A stretch of 64,000 nucleotides of DNA. It comes from Aptenodytes patagonicus. Taxonomy: Eukaryota > Chordata > Aves > Sphenisciformes > Spheniscidae. A program made the translations under genes and the position numbers. The stretch covers positions 124,001 through 188,000 of the forward strand of contig NC_134974.1 in NCBI RefSeq assembly GCF_965638725.1, read 5' to 3'. Below are positions 1 to 12,200 of the stretch, piece after piece; within the stretch, counting starts at the first letter, position 1, and every line of letters starts with the position of its first letter. A model generated the notes under the pieces. That model did no database searches and had not been told where the DNA came from. It saw nothing but the letters and a program-made list of their open reading frames with translations.

Positions 1-155
1 CTGGCTAGATGTTTCAGACTGTGGTTTTAACTGGAACAGTGAGTCATCTCTGTGCTTTGCTGACACACGTGGTTGTCAGTGAGCAGGTCACAGAAATAGG
101 AAAATATTGGATTGTTCTGAAAAGCTCGCAGTGTTCGGGACAGGCAGTGACTCAC

Positions 156-3038
156 CCAGCCTCCCTGGCTCATTAGCCACTCGCGCTTAGATGAGACGAG
201 CGCGTCCGTGATGATCCCTGCCAGCGAGCTGATGCACTTCTCCTGGTTTATGCTTTTCAGGTGTTTTGCAACAAAGGCACCAAATGAGATGAGCGTCACC
301 ACTCGACCCCAGTTTGTTACTCCATCACTGAACACGTGGGCAGCCACTTCACATACTGACTGCAGATCTTCCTCCTTCTGGATTTCCAGCTTCCGAAGCA
401 TTCCTGCAAGAGATGCTGGTTTAGAGGCAGGCAAGCACATGACACTGAATACCCTGCAAGGCCACCAGTGAGAAGATGCAGCCCCCACATGCTAGGTCCA
501 AAAGCTGTAAGAGTCACTGCCAAGCATCAGTGATGGAGAGCAAGTACCTGCCTGCTTCTGCAGAGGGTTCTGCTGCTCACGCTTGCCTGAGCCAGACAAA
601 AAACAGCCCATAACCTATTTCTAGTTCCTTCCTCCCCACCTTGGGCACAGCTGCCGTCTCTGTGCACGTCACGCTCCCCTATCTCACAAGGGCTTTAAAG
701 CCCCACCACGTCAAAACCACAGCACAGAAGTCAGTTTGCAGCCTGGCACGAGCCCTGCTCCTCAAGCCGAAACAAAGGACGGTCACCTATGGCCAGGCAG
801 ATGTGTCGCCATTTTATTAATGTGGTTTTAGTGACTGGAACAACAGAACTCCCCAGTTCGGCCTGCAGTGCCCCCTCATGAATAAGCAAACAAGACAAGC
901 CTTTACGAAACTGAAAGGCTTTACTTGTTGTTGCTCAAACTAACAGGAAGCCTTCCTGAAGCCAGTTCCTTTTCTGCACACACGAAGGTAACCGTCCCTA
1001 CAGAAGCCTCAGATACCAACGCCAGCTCGTGTTGGTCTGTACATTCCTCCCAAGCATGGCTCGTTCAACGAGCACATCCATGAATTTCACCAAGGTAACC
1101 AAACCCACAGGCTTTCACATCAGCACAAGGAAGAAACTGAAGCCCTTTGCATTAAAAAAAAAAAAGCACACCACAAAAAACTGGAACATCCTCCCACAAG
1201 AAGGAAGGTGTTTCACCACACACTGTCTCAGGAAGAAATGCAGACACCACCCTTCTGTGCCCAGCACCATCCTGATCTGGGATCAGACGCGGTGCGGTGC
1301 GCCAAAAGCAGTCCCAGCACGAGCCCCAAGGCCAGGAGCTCAGCCCCACCACCCCAACGGCTCAGGCTAGCCCCAAAACAGCTAATTTCTGAGTTACACA
1401 AAACCAGGTCAAAATGGTTGGTTCTCGCTTCCAGTCCATTGCCAGGACACTCTGCAGCAAGGGCACCTGCTCATCCAAGCCCAGGCACTGGGGTTCAAGT
1501 TTCTATAGCTATTCTAGCACTCATCAGACATGGGCAAAATACATTAAAATAGCTGTAAGCCAAGCACATTGTCCGGGAGAATTTCTCCCCCAGAAACCCC
1601 CTTCCACCCAAGCCAGGGGTGTGAGGAGTTTAAACTCCTGAGCTAACTAATCTTTGGATGCTCGGGATTATTTCCATACAGTCGTGCTGAGCAAAGCAGG
1701 ATGCAAGAAGGAACTGGGGCTAATCTGTAACTAGATTATCTCGTCTGCACACGTTACCAGCCGTTTTTCCACCTCCCAGTCGAACAAAGTTCAGTTTCAT
1801 TTTTAATCACTTCTCAGTGCTTTAACTCCCTCGAAACCAGGGCCACATCCCATCCGGTAAATGACGCGGCCGAGCGCCCAGGCGCCCCCCACCCCCGCCA
1901 GCCGGGGGGGGGGGGGGGACGGACGGCACAGCGGCCTTGCTCCAGCCCCGAGGGCCAGCTCCCACCTAGGCCTCCCCCAGCCCCTGCTACGCGGCAGCCT
2001 GCAGCCCACCCACCTTGAGGGCCCACACACACGGGGCAGAAGGAGCGGGATCTCACAGAATATAGCATGGTTTGGGTCGGGGCGGACCTTTAAAGACCAT
2101 CTATTTCCACCCCCCTGCCGCGGGCAGGGACGCCTTCCACTAGACCGGGTTGCTCAAAGCCCCGTCCACCCTGGCCTTGAACAGGGATGGGGCACCCACA
2201 GCTTCTCTGGACGACCAGTTCCAGCGCCTCGCCACCCTCCCGGGGACCCACAACCCTGCGCCCCTCTCTTCGAGGGGCAAGCCCCCCAAAAGCCCCAAGA
2301 CCCCCCCCCCCACACCGGGAAGGGACGGGACCGGGGCCCGTAACTCGCCTCCAAAGGAGGGGAAGTGGGTCCCGCGCACCCCCCTGGCCCCAGGCCCTCC
2401 CGCCCAGGCGCCCCCACCCCGCACCCCGCCCGCCGGGGAGGAGCCGCCCGCCGGCGCTCACCCTGGAAGGCGAGCTCGTGTTTCTCTATGACGCCGTCGC
2501 CGACCCTCCGCAGCGTCTCCAGCGCCTTCTCCATCACGGCGTCGCCCGATCCGCCGGGCCGGCCGGGCCCGCCCAGCAGCCCTGGGAAGAGCTGCTTCGC
2601 GCCGGGCTCGGCCTCGCCCGCCGCCTCCCGCAGGTAGCGGCTGATGAGCTCCAGCGAGTCCTGCCGCAGCCCATCGGCAGGCTCCGGCGGCCCGGGCGGC
2701 GTGCCGGGCAGCGAGTCCCCCGCCGGGCCGCGCTCGGCCTCGGGCTCGCAGCCGTCCAGCTCCTCCTCGGGGCTCCACAGCGCGCCCGGCCGCGCCGCGG
2801 GGGGCCGCGCCGCAGGGGGCAGCGCCGCGCGGGGGGCCGCGCCGCAGCCCATCAGCGCGCGGGGTACCGCGGAGCGACCGGCGGCGGCCCAGGCCCCCGC
2901 GGAGCCGATCAGGGCCCGGGGTACCGCGGCGGGCGGCGGCGGCGGGACGCCCCCCCCCGGCGAGGCGGGCGCCAGGGCCGGGCCGCCGCCGCAGTACAGG
3001 TTGAAGCCGATGACAGCATTCCTCTTCACAGCGAACAT
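156..3038 (-). CDS. MCL1: MCL1, anti-apoptotic BCL2-family protein (coding exons 1-2; exon 3 outside window)
   Basis: Exon 1 is 2462-3038 (192 codons plus one base, start MFAVKRNAVIGFNLYCGG, the family's usual N-terminus) and exon 2 is 156-403 (248 bp, the same size as in human). The donor at 2461 reads GTGAGC, the acceptor before 403 reads CTTGCAG, and the donor at 155 reads GTGAGT. Residues 1-165 form the proline/alanine-rich, low-complexity N-terminal region typical of MCL1 (PEST-like, the source of its rapid turnover). The BH3 helix (LETLRRVGDGV) lies at about 173-183. Exon 2 carries BH1 (HVFSDGVTNWGRVVTLISFG) and the start of BH2 (WLMSQGGW). The rest of BH2 and the membrane anchor are in exon 3, left of base 1. 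MCL1 binds BAK, BIM and NOXA at the outer mitochondrial membrane and blocks apoptosis. The identification is close to certain. Confidence 0.97.
404..2052 (-). other. MCL1 intron 1, no coding content seen
   Basis: Between exon 2 and the CR1 fragment I see no conserved reading frame. The stretch is mixed-composition intron with an A-run near 1155 and a G14-type run near 1906-1919. A G/C-rich segment begins at about 1860 and leads into the CpG island over exon 1. Confidence 0.6.
2053..2242 (-). mobile_element. CR1 LINE 3'-end fragment in MCL1 intron 1
   Basis: Read on the plus strand the segment follows the reverse complement of the CR1 3' region: a degenerate CACAGAATATAGCATGG end, then the 'ACCTTTAAAGACCATCTA' block, the 'CCACTAGACCGGGTTGCTC' block and 'CCACAGCTTCTCTGGACGAC'. 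It is oriented on the minus strand, strongly 5'-truncated and without coding capacity. It has diverged moderately and lies directly before the exon 1 CpG island. Confidence 0.85.
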
Positions 3039-3160
3039 GGCGCCCGCTCCCCGCCCGTGGCGAGCTGCGCCGGCCGCTGCCTCTTATATGGCGGGGGTGA
3101 CGCGAGCGCGGGCGAGGCCGCGCCGGTTCCGCTTCCGGCCCCGCTTCCGGCCTCGCCCCG
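3039..3160 (-). promoter_or_regulatory. MCL1: MCL1 core promoter
   Basis: On the minus strand a TATA-like CATATAAGAG lies at 3081-3090, some 45 bases before the start codon. Further upstream are a CRE/ATF-like TGACGCG at 3098-3104 and two ETS motifs (CTTCCGG on the plus strand) at 3132-3138 and 3144-3150. The whole block is a CpG island. ETS/SRF and CREB-type control is known for mammalian MCL1, so the motif set fits. The short distance implies a very short 5' UTR; the start site itself is inferred. Confidence 0.6.
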
Positions 3161-5879
3161 CCGAGGGAACGGCGCCGTGGGGGCGGGGGCCACGCCCCGC
3201 CCGGCCGCGGCTTTTTGGGGTAAAAAAGGGCGAAACAATCGCCCCCTCCGCCGGGCCCTGCTGCGGCCCCACGGCAGCGGCGCCCTCCCCCGCGCCCCAG
3301 GCCCTGCTAGGCCCCGCACCGGGTACCGCCGGGCCCTGCTGTGGGTCCCCGAACTTCCTTGGTGCCGTGCAACAGCCCCTCAGCAGCGCGGGGTACCTCC
3401 GTGCGGGTACCTGCCCCCTCCCCAGCACCGCCCGGCCCTGCCGTGCCCCCCTCGCGTACAGCACTACGGGGTGCTGCAGTGCCCCGAGTACCCCTGGCAA
3501 AGCCGCCCCCCCCCCCCCCCCCCCCCAGCGCGGGGCACGCGGTCCCGGCAGCCTGCACCATTTTCCGCGTGTCCCTCCCCTGCCTCAGCCCCCATTTTCT
3601 TTGTTTTTTGCAATACAAAGCATCCCTCCGGCAAGGCTGTGAGCGTGCGGCCAGCGGGACTGAAGCCCTGGCACACGCGGAGAGCCAGGATGCCCTTGGC
3701 TGGCGTACACCGAAAGGGCTGCTTGGAAGCGGGGAGTGCGATGTGCTCTGGTGAGACCCCCCCGGGGCACCAGGTCCGGCTCTGGACTGGGGGGCCAGAC
3801 CTGCTCCGCCATCACCTGAGACACCCCGGGGGCACTTTGGCCAGTCTCGGCATTGTCGGGGCACTGGCTTTCAATTCTGGTCTTCCCTGGCCACAGGCCC
3901 CTCCTTCACCCCCTGGGACTGAACCAGATGCCCTCAAAATCTGCCCCCGTTTGGGCAAAATTTGGCTGGGGAAGAAGACATGGGGATCTGTGCCAATGCA
4001 GGTGGATCAGACGCTCCCCGGCGAGGCAAACGCCACGGCTTTGCTCCGGGGTGGCGAGGAAGGAAAGGAGGTCTCCCAAGCGCCCCTTTGCCAGGACCGT
4101 GTCCTGGGGACTGCGCTCTGCTCCATCCCCGCCTCTCGGAAAGGCTGGGACGGAGGGAGAGGCGCGGGGGCAAAGGTGGCTGCCGCCCTGCGGAGCTCAC
4201 CTGCAGGGCGTTTCTGCCTACGGAGCCAAGCACCAGCACAGCTCAACCCCCTCCAGCCTCGGGGCCTTTTTGTGCCTGACCAGACCCAAGATGCTGGAAA
4301 TTGGGGTTTGGGGCCCCCAAAAATCACACCCCCAGTTACCCCCTCTGACGGCAGGAAAGGGTTTCCCTGCAGGCCCTGATGGCAGACAGGTGGCCAGGCC
4401 GGCAATGCTACGGATGTGCGTGGGGGGCCTCCCTGCGCCGCCACTCTGTCCAAAGGCCACCGAAATACCCCGCGGCAGTGGAGCCCCGGCCCCCACCTGG
4501 GAAGGTGACATCAGCCCCAAGTCACCCAGCCGAGGCGCCACAGCATCACCAAACTGAGACGTGATGAAGGGCGAGACGCTGGGCCATGGGCCACAGCACG
4601 GCGGGGTTTCTGGTTTCCCCTCCTGGGGCAGGCAGGTGAACCCCAAACGGCCCTGCAAAAGGGACCCGGGAAACTCCCGCCCACCCCGACAGCAGGGCCT
4701 CGGGGGCAGGCGATCCTTGGGATTTGGGGGGTCCGGGGAACCCTAAGATGTGGGGGTAAAATGCCAGATGTGGGGAGACAACGCCAGCACAGCTCCTCAA
4801 ATGGGTCTTTCCGCTCCAGGGAGGCAGCGAGGACACGGGGAGCTGCCACCGTGAAGAAGCCCCTCTCTGGTTAGCATTTTTGGGGACAGAAACTGCAGCA
4901 AACCCAAGCCCCTGTCACCGTCCTGAGCATCACCATGCACTGGCGGGAACAGCAAAGGAGGAAGCTGCGGTGAGCACAGGGCACAGCCCCATCCCAAGTG
5001 CCCCAAAGTGCTCTTGTCCCGGATCTTGCAAGAAACAGGGACGTGCACCCACCCCGGGTGCCCCTTCACCCCCTTGCCAGCTCCTTTCCCAGCTGCCACC
5101 CCCAAAAAAACAGGGCGAGAGCGCAACCGGGTCGCACTGGGGTCCGGCAAGACGAAACCCAGCCCTCTCGAAATCCTTCCCGTGGCCCCAAGGAACGCGT
5201 CCTTGTCAGGAAGCGAATTCTTGGCACTGGGAGCAATAACAAGAGGCGAGCTCGGCTTGCTCTGGCAGCTTGGGGCAGCGCCCAGCACATATTTCCCCGG
5301 CAGTTCCAAGCTTTAAAGCACAAACAAACACCGGCACATACTTGGCACCAGGCTGGAACAGTGCGTCCCTGTGCAAACACCCGGCCCTGGCCTCCACCGT
5401 GGGGTGGGCTTGAGGGGCTGCGAAATGGCTGGTTGGGGGTGGAAGACGCAGCGCAGAGGCTTCATTCAGGCAGCCCCAGGGAGGGGCAGTGGGTTCATTT
5501 GAACAGCGGCCCAACCCCGCGACACCATCGGCTGGGCTGTTACACTCTGGAAAGGAACGGGGTGACGTCAAGGCTGAAAACCCCCGGAGTTAAAGCCTCC
5601 GGGATGGCTGCCAGTGGGGCAGTGTGGGAGGATGTCACTGTGGGGCAGCCCTGACCCCTGGGGAGGGCACCAGGAGCCCCTGCCCCACAGCATGGAGCAG
5701 GGGCAGGGATTTGTTTTGAAGGCAGGAGGGTAAAAACCATCTCCCCCTGTGCTCCCCGCAAAGTCTCTCAGCTGTGAGCCAAGGTGGCTGCTGGCCCCGC
5801 TTGGCCCCTGGCCCCTGTGGCTGCACAATGGGATGGACCCCATTGCCCCCCCCCCCCCCCCCCCAGCCCACACACATCC
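3161..5879. other. GC-rich spacer between MCL1 and ENSA
   Basis: No gene is recognised here. Long open frames in all directions reflect GC content only. The segment contains a C21 tract (3506-3526), short CCGCCGGGCCCTGCTG-type reiterations at 3245-3345, and a C19 tract (5846-5864) directly before the minisatellite. Confidence 0.55.
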
Positions 5880-6310
5880 GATACACCCCATGGCCCCATC
5901 GCTGGGCGATGGTGCCCATACACCCCACACCCACCCAAACACCCACCTTGTCCCATGCACACCCCAGAGCCCTAGGTGTACCCCATGACCACATCGCTGG
6001 GGGACAGCCCCACAGAGAACCCATGGCCCAGCACACGCACCCATGGCCCCATAGCTCGGATTCAGCCCCACACCCCCCCCCACCACAGGCCCCATCACCA
6101 GGTGACAGCCCTACGAACACCCCACAGCCCCACTGCCAGGGGTTGGCCCCCTGCACAGCCCATAGCCCCATTGCTGGGGGACAGCCCCCTGACACCCAAC
6201 AACCCCATTGCTGGGGGTCAGCTCTCCCTACACCCTATAGCTGGGGATGAATCCCATGTACACCCCATGGCTCCATTGCTGGGGGACAGCCCCACACATA
6301 CTCCACAGCA
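5880..6310. repeat. Minisatellite with CCCCATTGCTGGGGGACAGC core
   Basis: A degenerate tandem array has units of roughly 35-60 bp. Each unit carries a version of the core CCCCATTGCTGGGGGACAGC followed by a CACACCC-rich spacer. Clear cores occur near 5898, 5990, 6168, 6206 and 6270. The core contains a short inverted repeat (CCCCA...TGGGG). The open frames seen across it on both strands are by-products of the repeat. Confidence 0.85.
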
Positions 6311-9219
6311 CTCGCACAGCCCACAGGGAAGGGTCCCACACCGCTCACATATCCGGGGGGTGGGGGAGGTGTTGCACAGCATTAGCTGAAAGGAGCCCTG
6401 AAGGAGGAGGAGAAAGAAAGGGCAGGGACTTCGAGCAATTTCGCTGAAACCCGTTGGGGTGTCTCCACATACCCTCTCCCACCTGGTGCCCATCCCTGGG
6501 GTGCAGGAGCATGGCCACACCTGCCTTCCCCGCCTCAGTGAAACCCCACGTGGGCTCGGCGAGCCCAAGCCCTCCCTCTGCGCCCCATTCCACCCCACAG
6601 CTGCACTTTGACGGCCTTGCTCAAGCCGCACAAGTCCCTCAGACACTCCAATAGTTGGTGCTAAATGTGTCTTTCCTCCTGCTGGCTCACCCCAACAGCC
6701 CTGGGGGCATCAAGCCTCCCACCGTTACCAGCCTCATCCTTGTGGCAGTATTTTACGGGGTGCAGAGGATGAGAATGCGAATGCCTCCGAGATCCAGGGC
6801 AGTTCCCACTGCACCCCTTCCCGTGAGAGGTGGGCAGCGGGGCAGACAGCATCATCACCCCCTCACTGCCTGCCAGGCTCTGGGGGCGGAATGGAAATAT
6901 CCCTGCTCTACGGCTACTTCCCTTGTACGGAATTGCTCTTGCTGGTTCTCATCCTGTGTTGTCACAATCGCTTCCCCCTCCCTCTGCAAGCAGGCCTGGC
7001 ATTTCCGGAAAACCGGGGAAAGACGTTGTTTGAGAGCCGTCCCCTCCCTCTGCCCCCCCTCAGCACAGGGGCAGCCCCCAAGCTGGAATGCCCCTTTGCA
7101 TTCTTCACTATACTTCCTATATATTCTTCACTATATATTAAAAAAAAGCAAGCGTAGCACTCTAGAAGAGAGGAGAGATGAACATGTAAAAAATTATATA
7201 TATTTTTATATATATGATTCATATCTATTTACAACATGGCTGGGACAGCAGAACATCCAAGGAGGTTGCACAGCCACTGCCAGCGCCGCCCTGGCCAGGT
7301 CAAACAGGGTCTGGAAAGGTGACAGAGACCGAAGCACGGACCCATGGTGACAAGTGGGCAGCCCCCAATCCCGCTACGCTCCTTGCCCGCTCCACAAACC
7401 GAAAACTGTTCTCTGCAGCCACGGGGCTGGCAACGGAGCCCCTTGCTTGGAGTGCCCTGATGAGTGGAGCTGCGGCTGGCTTACTCCAAACCACCTGAAG
7501 GCAGACACAAGCATTTGAGCACACCCTTGGCACTCTCCCGGGAAGCAACACCGTGTTCCTCGCTCCAGCCAGCAGCAGGAAAGCACAATGAGTAAACCAG
7601 GTTCTCAGGAAAGCCTGCGTCAGCCAGCCAAGAACGCACGTAAGGAAAGCCGTGCCCTGCCTTGGTTTCCCCTGACCCAACGGGAACCCCTAAAAAAACC
7701 AAACAAAACCCCCCCAAAGAAGTCCACTCGGCTTCCTTTTGCCCACATGCCTTCAAAACTGGGCCTTAACCGGGCAGGTTTAGTGCTGCCCTGGCACAGG
7801 CATGCCGAGACCTTCCGCTGCACAGGACAGGAGGCCGCTTCATCTCCGCTGCATGAGGAGTGGACAGTATATGCACCAATCACGCAATATATCGATGCAT
7901 ATACGTCAATCTGCAGGCTGCAGCCATCACACCAGCCTTTTGTTTTGTTTTTTGGGGTTCCCCCCCTACCCAGGCCTGGAAACAAGAAAAGGCAAGAAGA
8001 AAAAAAAGGGAGAAAAAAGAAAGAAATCCAAGCTTGGGGTGCCTGACACTGTCAAAACAGATTTGCCTCTACGCTCCTCTCTTCCTAATCTCCGTGCTCT
8101 CTGCCTCCGGTGCTTTCTTCCCTTCCAGGGTGGTTATTCCCAGTCCTGCCTCTCTCCCTCCAGAGATCGGCTCCAACAGCTCACATCTGTCTCACCGGCT
8201 GCTGCCGACCCCCGCTTTGCAAGCACCAAAGTCTGGGCATCAGGCAGGGGCTGTATGCGACCAGAGAGGGCTCTGCCTGCCTGCTTGGCCACTCTCTCCT
8301 GTGTCCCAAGCGCCCTGCTGCTGGTGGGATTCAGCTCACCACCTTTCGCTGCCTACCCGGCAGCCGGGAGAGGAGCTGTCTCTCACCCCTGCCAAGGCAG
8401 ACAGCCTCGCTGGCCAGAACTGACCAGGGAAACTGCCCCCAAACCCTCTGGGGCAGCTGCGAGCCTCACGCCGTGCCCCACCGTCACAGCCACACTCGGA
8501 TGCAGGTGTGGTGGGGCTCTACCCCTGAAACAGCAAACGCCTCATCACAGCTCCAAGCCACGAGGACTGTTTCAAACACTTCCCTGCCACTCTCCTGCAG
8601 CCGTTGGATGCATCATTCCTTCCTGTGAGCTCAGCTGCTTTGTGCAAGCAGGGGACAGACCCCAGGCAGTTCAGCCCAGCAACGCAGCCACGTAATTTTT
8701 TGCGTATCAGCTAATTTCTTCACTTAGAAGCTCTAACACACACACCTAACTAAACTTCCAGATCATGTACCGCACCTTTTGCCCAGCTGATTCTTCCTCT
8801 GCAGACACCCGACGCCTGAAAAGCATTCACACACCACAGCTCCAAGCTCTCCCCTCCTACCTGGTGCCAAGCAAACAGCAACTCCTCTGAGCACTTTCCT
8901 GCTTCTCCCGGGGCTGCTCGACTCTCCCAGTGAGGAGGCAGCGCTTCAGTGGCTCTGCAAGCGAGGATGGTCTCAAACAGCATGAAAATTAAGGCAGCAA
9001 ACCGACTCGCTAAAAGGAACGGCCCAATCAAATCTGCCTGTGCATCCCGGGCTACTGATACCTCTTGCTCGCCTTCTCGGTTTTGGTGTGTGTTCACTGT
9101 AAATACTCAAATAACTATGTGGATTCTGGTGCTCCCGTCCCTATGGTACAGTGAAGTTCAATCCATTTAGCCAAAAGAAAAAAAAGAAAATAGGAAAAAA
9201 CCCAGCCTGTGAGCGCAGG
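6311..9219 (-). other. Spacer and probable ENSA 3' UTR
   Basis: The part nearest 9219 should be the ENSA 3' untranslated region, because it follows the stop codon on the minus strand. I could not place a canonical AATAAA for it. An A/T-rich low-complexity block (7085-7235) might mark its end. No other reading frame looks like a gene. Confidence 0.45.
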
Positions 9220-12200
9220 CTACCCTGCCAGCTTGCTGGTTACAAGCGAGGATTTTCTCTGCGGGAGGTCCTGCGGTGTGGGGATGTGGTCTCCTGTCAC
9301 CAGGTTCTTGTCTGGCCCCGCACTCGGCAACTGCTTGTTCTTCATCTTTGCCTTGGCCATGTTGTAGTCACCAGAATCAAAGTATTTTTGCTGGAAGAGG
9401 GAGAGGAATTTGGGTTACTTTGATTTGCAGGAGTGTGGGGACATAGCAGAGATAAAGACATCTGGCCACAAATATGGTCCTTTAAGGAGCTGCTGGAGTT
9501 GCTCGAAACCAGGTCACCAAAACATCACGCAAGGGGAAAATCCAAGGGAGACTGGCCCAATTTAAAAGGCCTTTAGCACCCACCCACAAACCCCAGAGTG
9601 ACTCAGACCTGCCCCAGCTGGAAGAAGCTTTGCCCCACAGCAGCTGCCTGCCTGACTCGAGACACCAGGGTGCATTTTCTCCCTTTGACCCACCTTTGGG
9701 CGTGGGTAGCCTGTGAACTTTCACTGCTTGGCGTGGCGCTTGCTGGGCAAAGACCAGGTTTGTCCTGGTCTGTCCTTGCATCCCACTCAGCGTGACAGGG
9801 ATTCAATCCCGGTCCAGAGACCCCCAGACAGCCAAACGCAGGCACAGCCACGTCAGCAGACGTCTCCAAGGGGAGGCCCAGCTACAGTGGCAAAGCCAGG
9901 GGATGTTTGCTGATACAGTTTATTCTGGTTTGGTGAACAGATGAGCCGGTGTGACAGGGGCAGGATTTTCTCCCCAAGGAGCACAGCCTGGCCGGTGCCA
10001 AGGCCTTCGCTGGACCATCCAGGCTCCCAACAGCCAAAATGACGCAGGGAAATGCCTGCAAAGACGTGGCTGGAGGACACCTCCCTGCTGCACAGCACCA
10101 CCGACCCGGGGTTCAAAGGGCATTTCACTCCCTTATCCCCTTATCATGGGACTCTGTGCTCCTTCACGGTGCTGCTTCACCCCCCGCAGCGGCGTAGGAA
10201 AGGCTGAACACCAAAGCAGAGCTTGCGCTGGTGCTACAGACAGGGCTTTGCTGGGCAGACGGAGCTCTGAAGAGCCCGGTTCTGCCCTGATGCGCCGTCA
10301 TGCCCCAATGAGCCCAGTCCTAACCAAGAGCCCTTCCCCACTTCAGCACCAAGCCATTAAACAACCCTCCTTTCTGTGCTTGCTTTAGGAGCTGGTACCT
10401 AAAACAGTCCCGGTGATCACATCAACAGTGCGAGCACGCGCACACGGCAGCTGCTCAGGCAGAGGGGACTGCTGTCAGTGCAAGCCGAAAGGGAAGCAGC
10501 AGGACAGAGCCAAACCCTGTGCAGCGTGACACGGAGACACCGTGTGTTCAGAGCTGGGGAAGGCACGCGGCCACTGGTTGCCAGCAGTTCAGGAGGGATT
10601 TATGTTTTCTGCACCAGCCTCCGCAAGGAGGAGAGCCAGCAGTGACAACCCAAGCAGGCTACAGATGGCTCGCGGAGAGGGATTTAATTACATTTCCAGG
10701 GAGCACAGTCAGAGGGTTGGCTTTTTACACTGGTGCCAGCAATGGAGACGCAGCCAGCTGACTCACTGGCATTCTCAGTGCCCTTTGCACCAGCCCAGAA
10801 CCCAGGCAAAGTGCAGACCAGAGAGAAAAACTCGGGTCTGCAGCATCTCAGTGGCCCACTGAACCCCAGGGTGCACAGCAGCAGGCAGGGGGGGATTTAT
10901 GCGCTTGTTTCACCTCTAGACCCCAGGTTTCGGGCCAGGGTGTGGAGGACAGGGTGGGATCCACCACTGGATGGAGATATGCAGAGCAAAACCACCTGAG
11001 AGGCGGCAGCTTTTGGGTTCTGAGCAGGCACAAACCCTTCTTGCTTGACCACAGAAGCCCTCACTGCTTCAGGTTTGTGCCCACTGGGTGCCACGTCCAG
11101 CGCAGGCACTGAAAGGAGCCTGCCCCTGGGTTCAGCAGACTTTTTGACCTGGGGAATTTTGGTGTGATTCCTCTGGCCTGGTCAGAGCTTGGCTGCCTGT
11201 GCCATTGAGGGAGAAGAGGACACGGATGAGCCGTGGCTGAGAAATAAATACCCCTTTCTGCAGTCTCTTCATGAGGAAGTCGGAGCCTCCAGGCTTCTGG
11301 CCTAGGTTGGGGTATTTGGCCTTCAGTTTTGCCTCTTCTGCTCTCTCAGGGGTGACGGTTTCCTTCTCTTGCGTGTCCTGAAAAACAAAGAGGGGGGTGG
11401 AAAGCCCTTCAGCCCCACAGAAAAAACACACACCTGTGATGCCGTAACACAATATTCAGCAGCACGTCCAAACCCCAGCACCTGGCTTGCCGAGCAAGGT
11501 GTGGTCCCCTGGAAAACCCAGACGCACTCGGAGAATATTATAAACACCTTCCCAGCCAGAAACAGCTTTTACCTCCAGTACCTGTGGAAACAGGCTGAGA
11601 CAGACCCTCTCCCTGCCTTCTTCCCAGATGGGAGCCCCTGCAGGCTCTTGCACTGACATTTGGCTTTGCAAACTGGGCTTAAAACGTCACTGCAAATCGC
11701 TGCTGGGCAAGCATCTTCCCCGACCAGCGACAGGTCAGACCAGCATCGACAACCATCAGTCCAGAGCTGCCCAGCATGACAGCCTGCAGCAGCACACTGC
11801 GGTGCTGGGAGGGTTCAGCCTTGCTGCGCCCCATTGCACTACAGCTGAGATGGAAGAAGCCTTTCTGCTCCAAAACCAATTTATCGGGAATGACAACCGG
11901 CACAGGCAGCAAAGCAGCGTTTTAGCGTGTTTCACAGCCACAGGAGTGTCAGGACGTTCCGGGAAGCCACCCAGCCTGCCTGAAGCCTGGGACCCCTGGG
12001 ACTGGTTGCGACAGGAGATGCCAGGTCCTGGTTGTCACCTGGCTCCTCTGCAGGGGCTTTGAGACAGCCCCCCCAACCCAGCTATTGAAGAAGCATCAGC
12101 TGAGCAATGACACCCAAAGGGAGGTTCCCAGTGCAGGGCTTGGGATCTGCTCCCCAACCACCAGCCTCTCTCTTCAGGGAGGCGCATTCCCCCCTCCAGG

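Noticed and set aside
2187-4379. 730-codon plus-strand open frame across the MCL1 promoter
   Set aside because: Composition-driven: the region is over 70% GC, where stop codons are rare. The translation is Pro/Arg/Ala/Gly-rich without a domain, and it runs antisense through MCL1 exon 1.
5635-6250. Long open frames on both strands over the minisatellite
   Set aside because: They follow the repeat period and have no independent coding evidence.
7100-7235. AT-rich block considered as an ENSA poly(A) site
   Set aside because: No canonical AATAAA on the minus strand could be found, so no signal is annotated.
11252-11377. Assigning this gene to ARPP19
   Set aside because: The KLAG ending resembles ARPP19, but [19 protein letters not shown] and [12 protein letters not shown] are ENSA-type, and the MCL1-GOLPH3L neighbourhood is that of ENSA.
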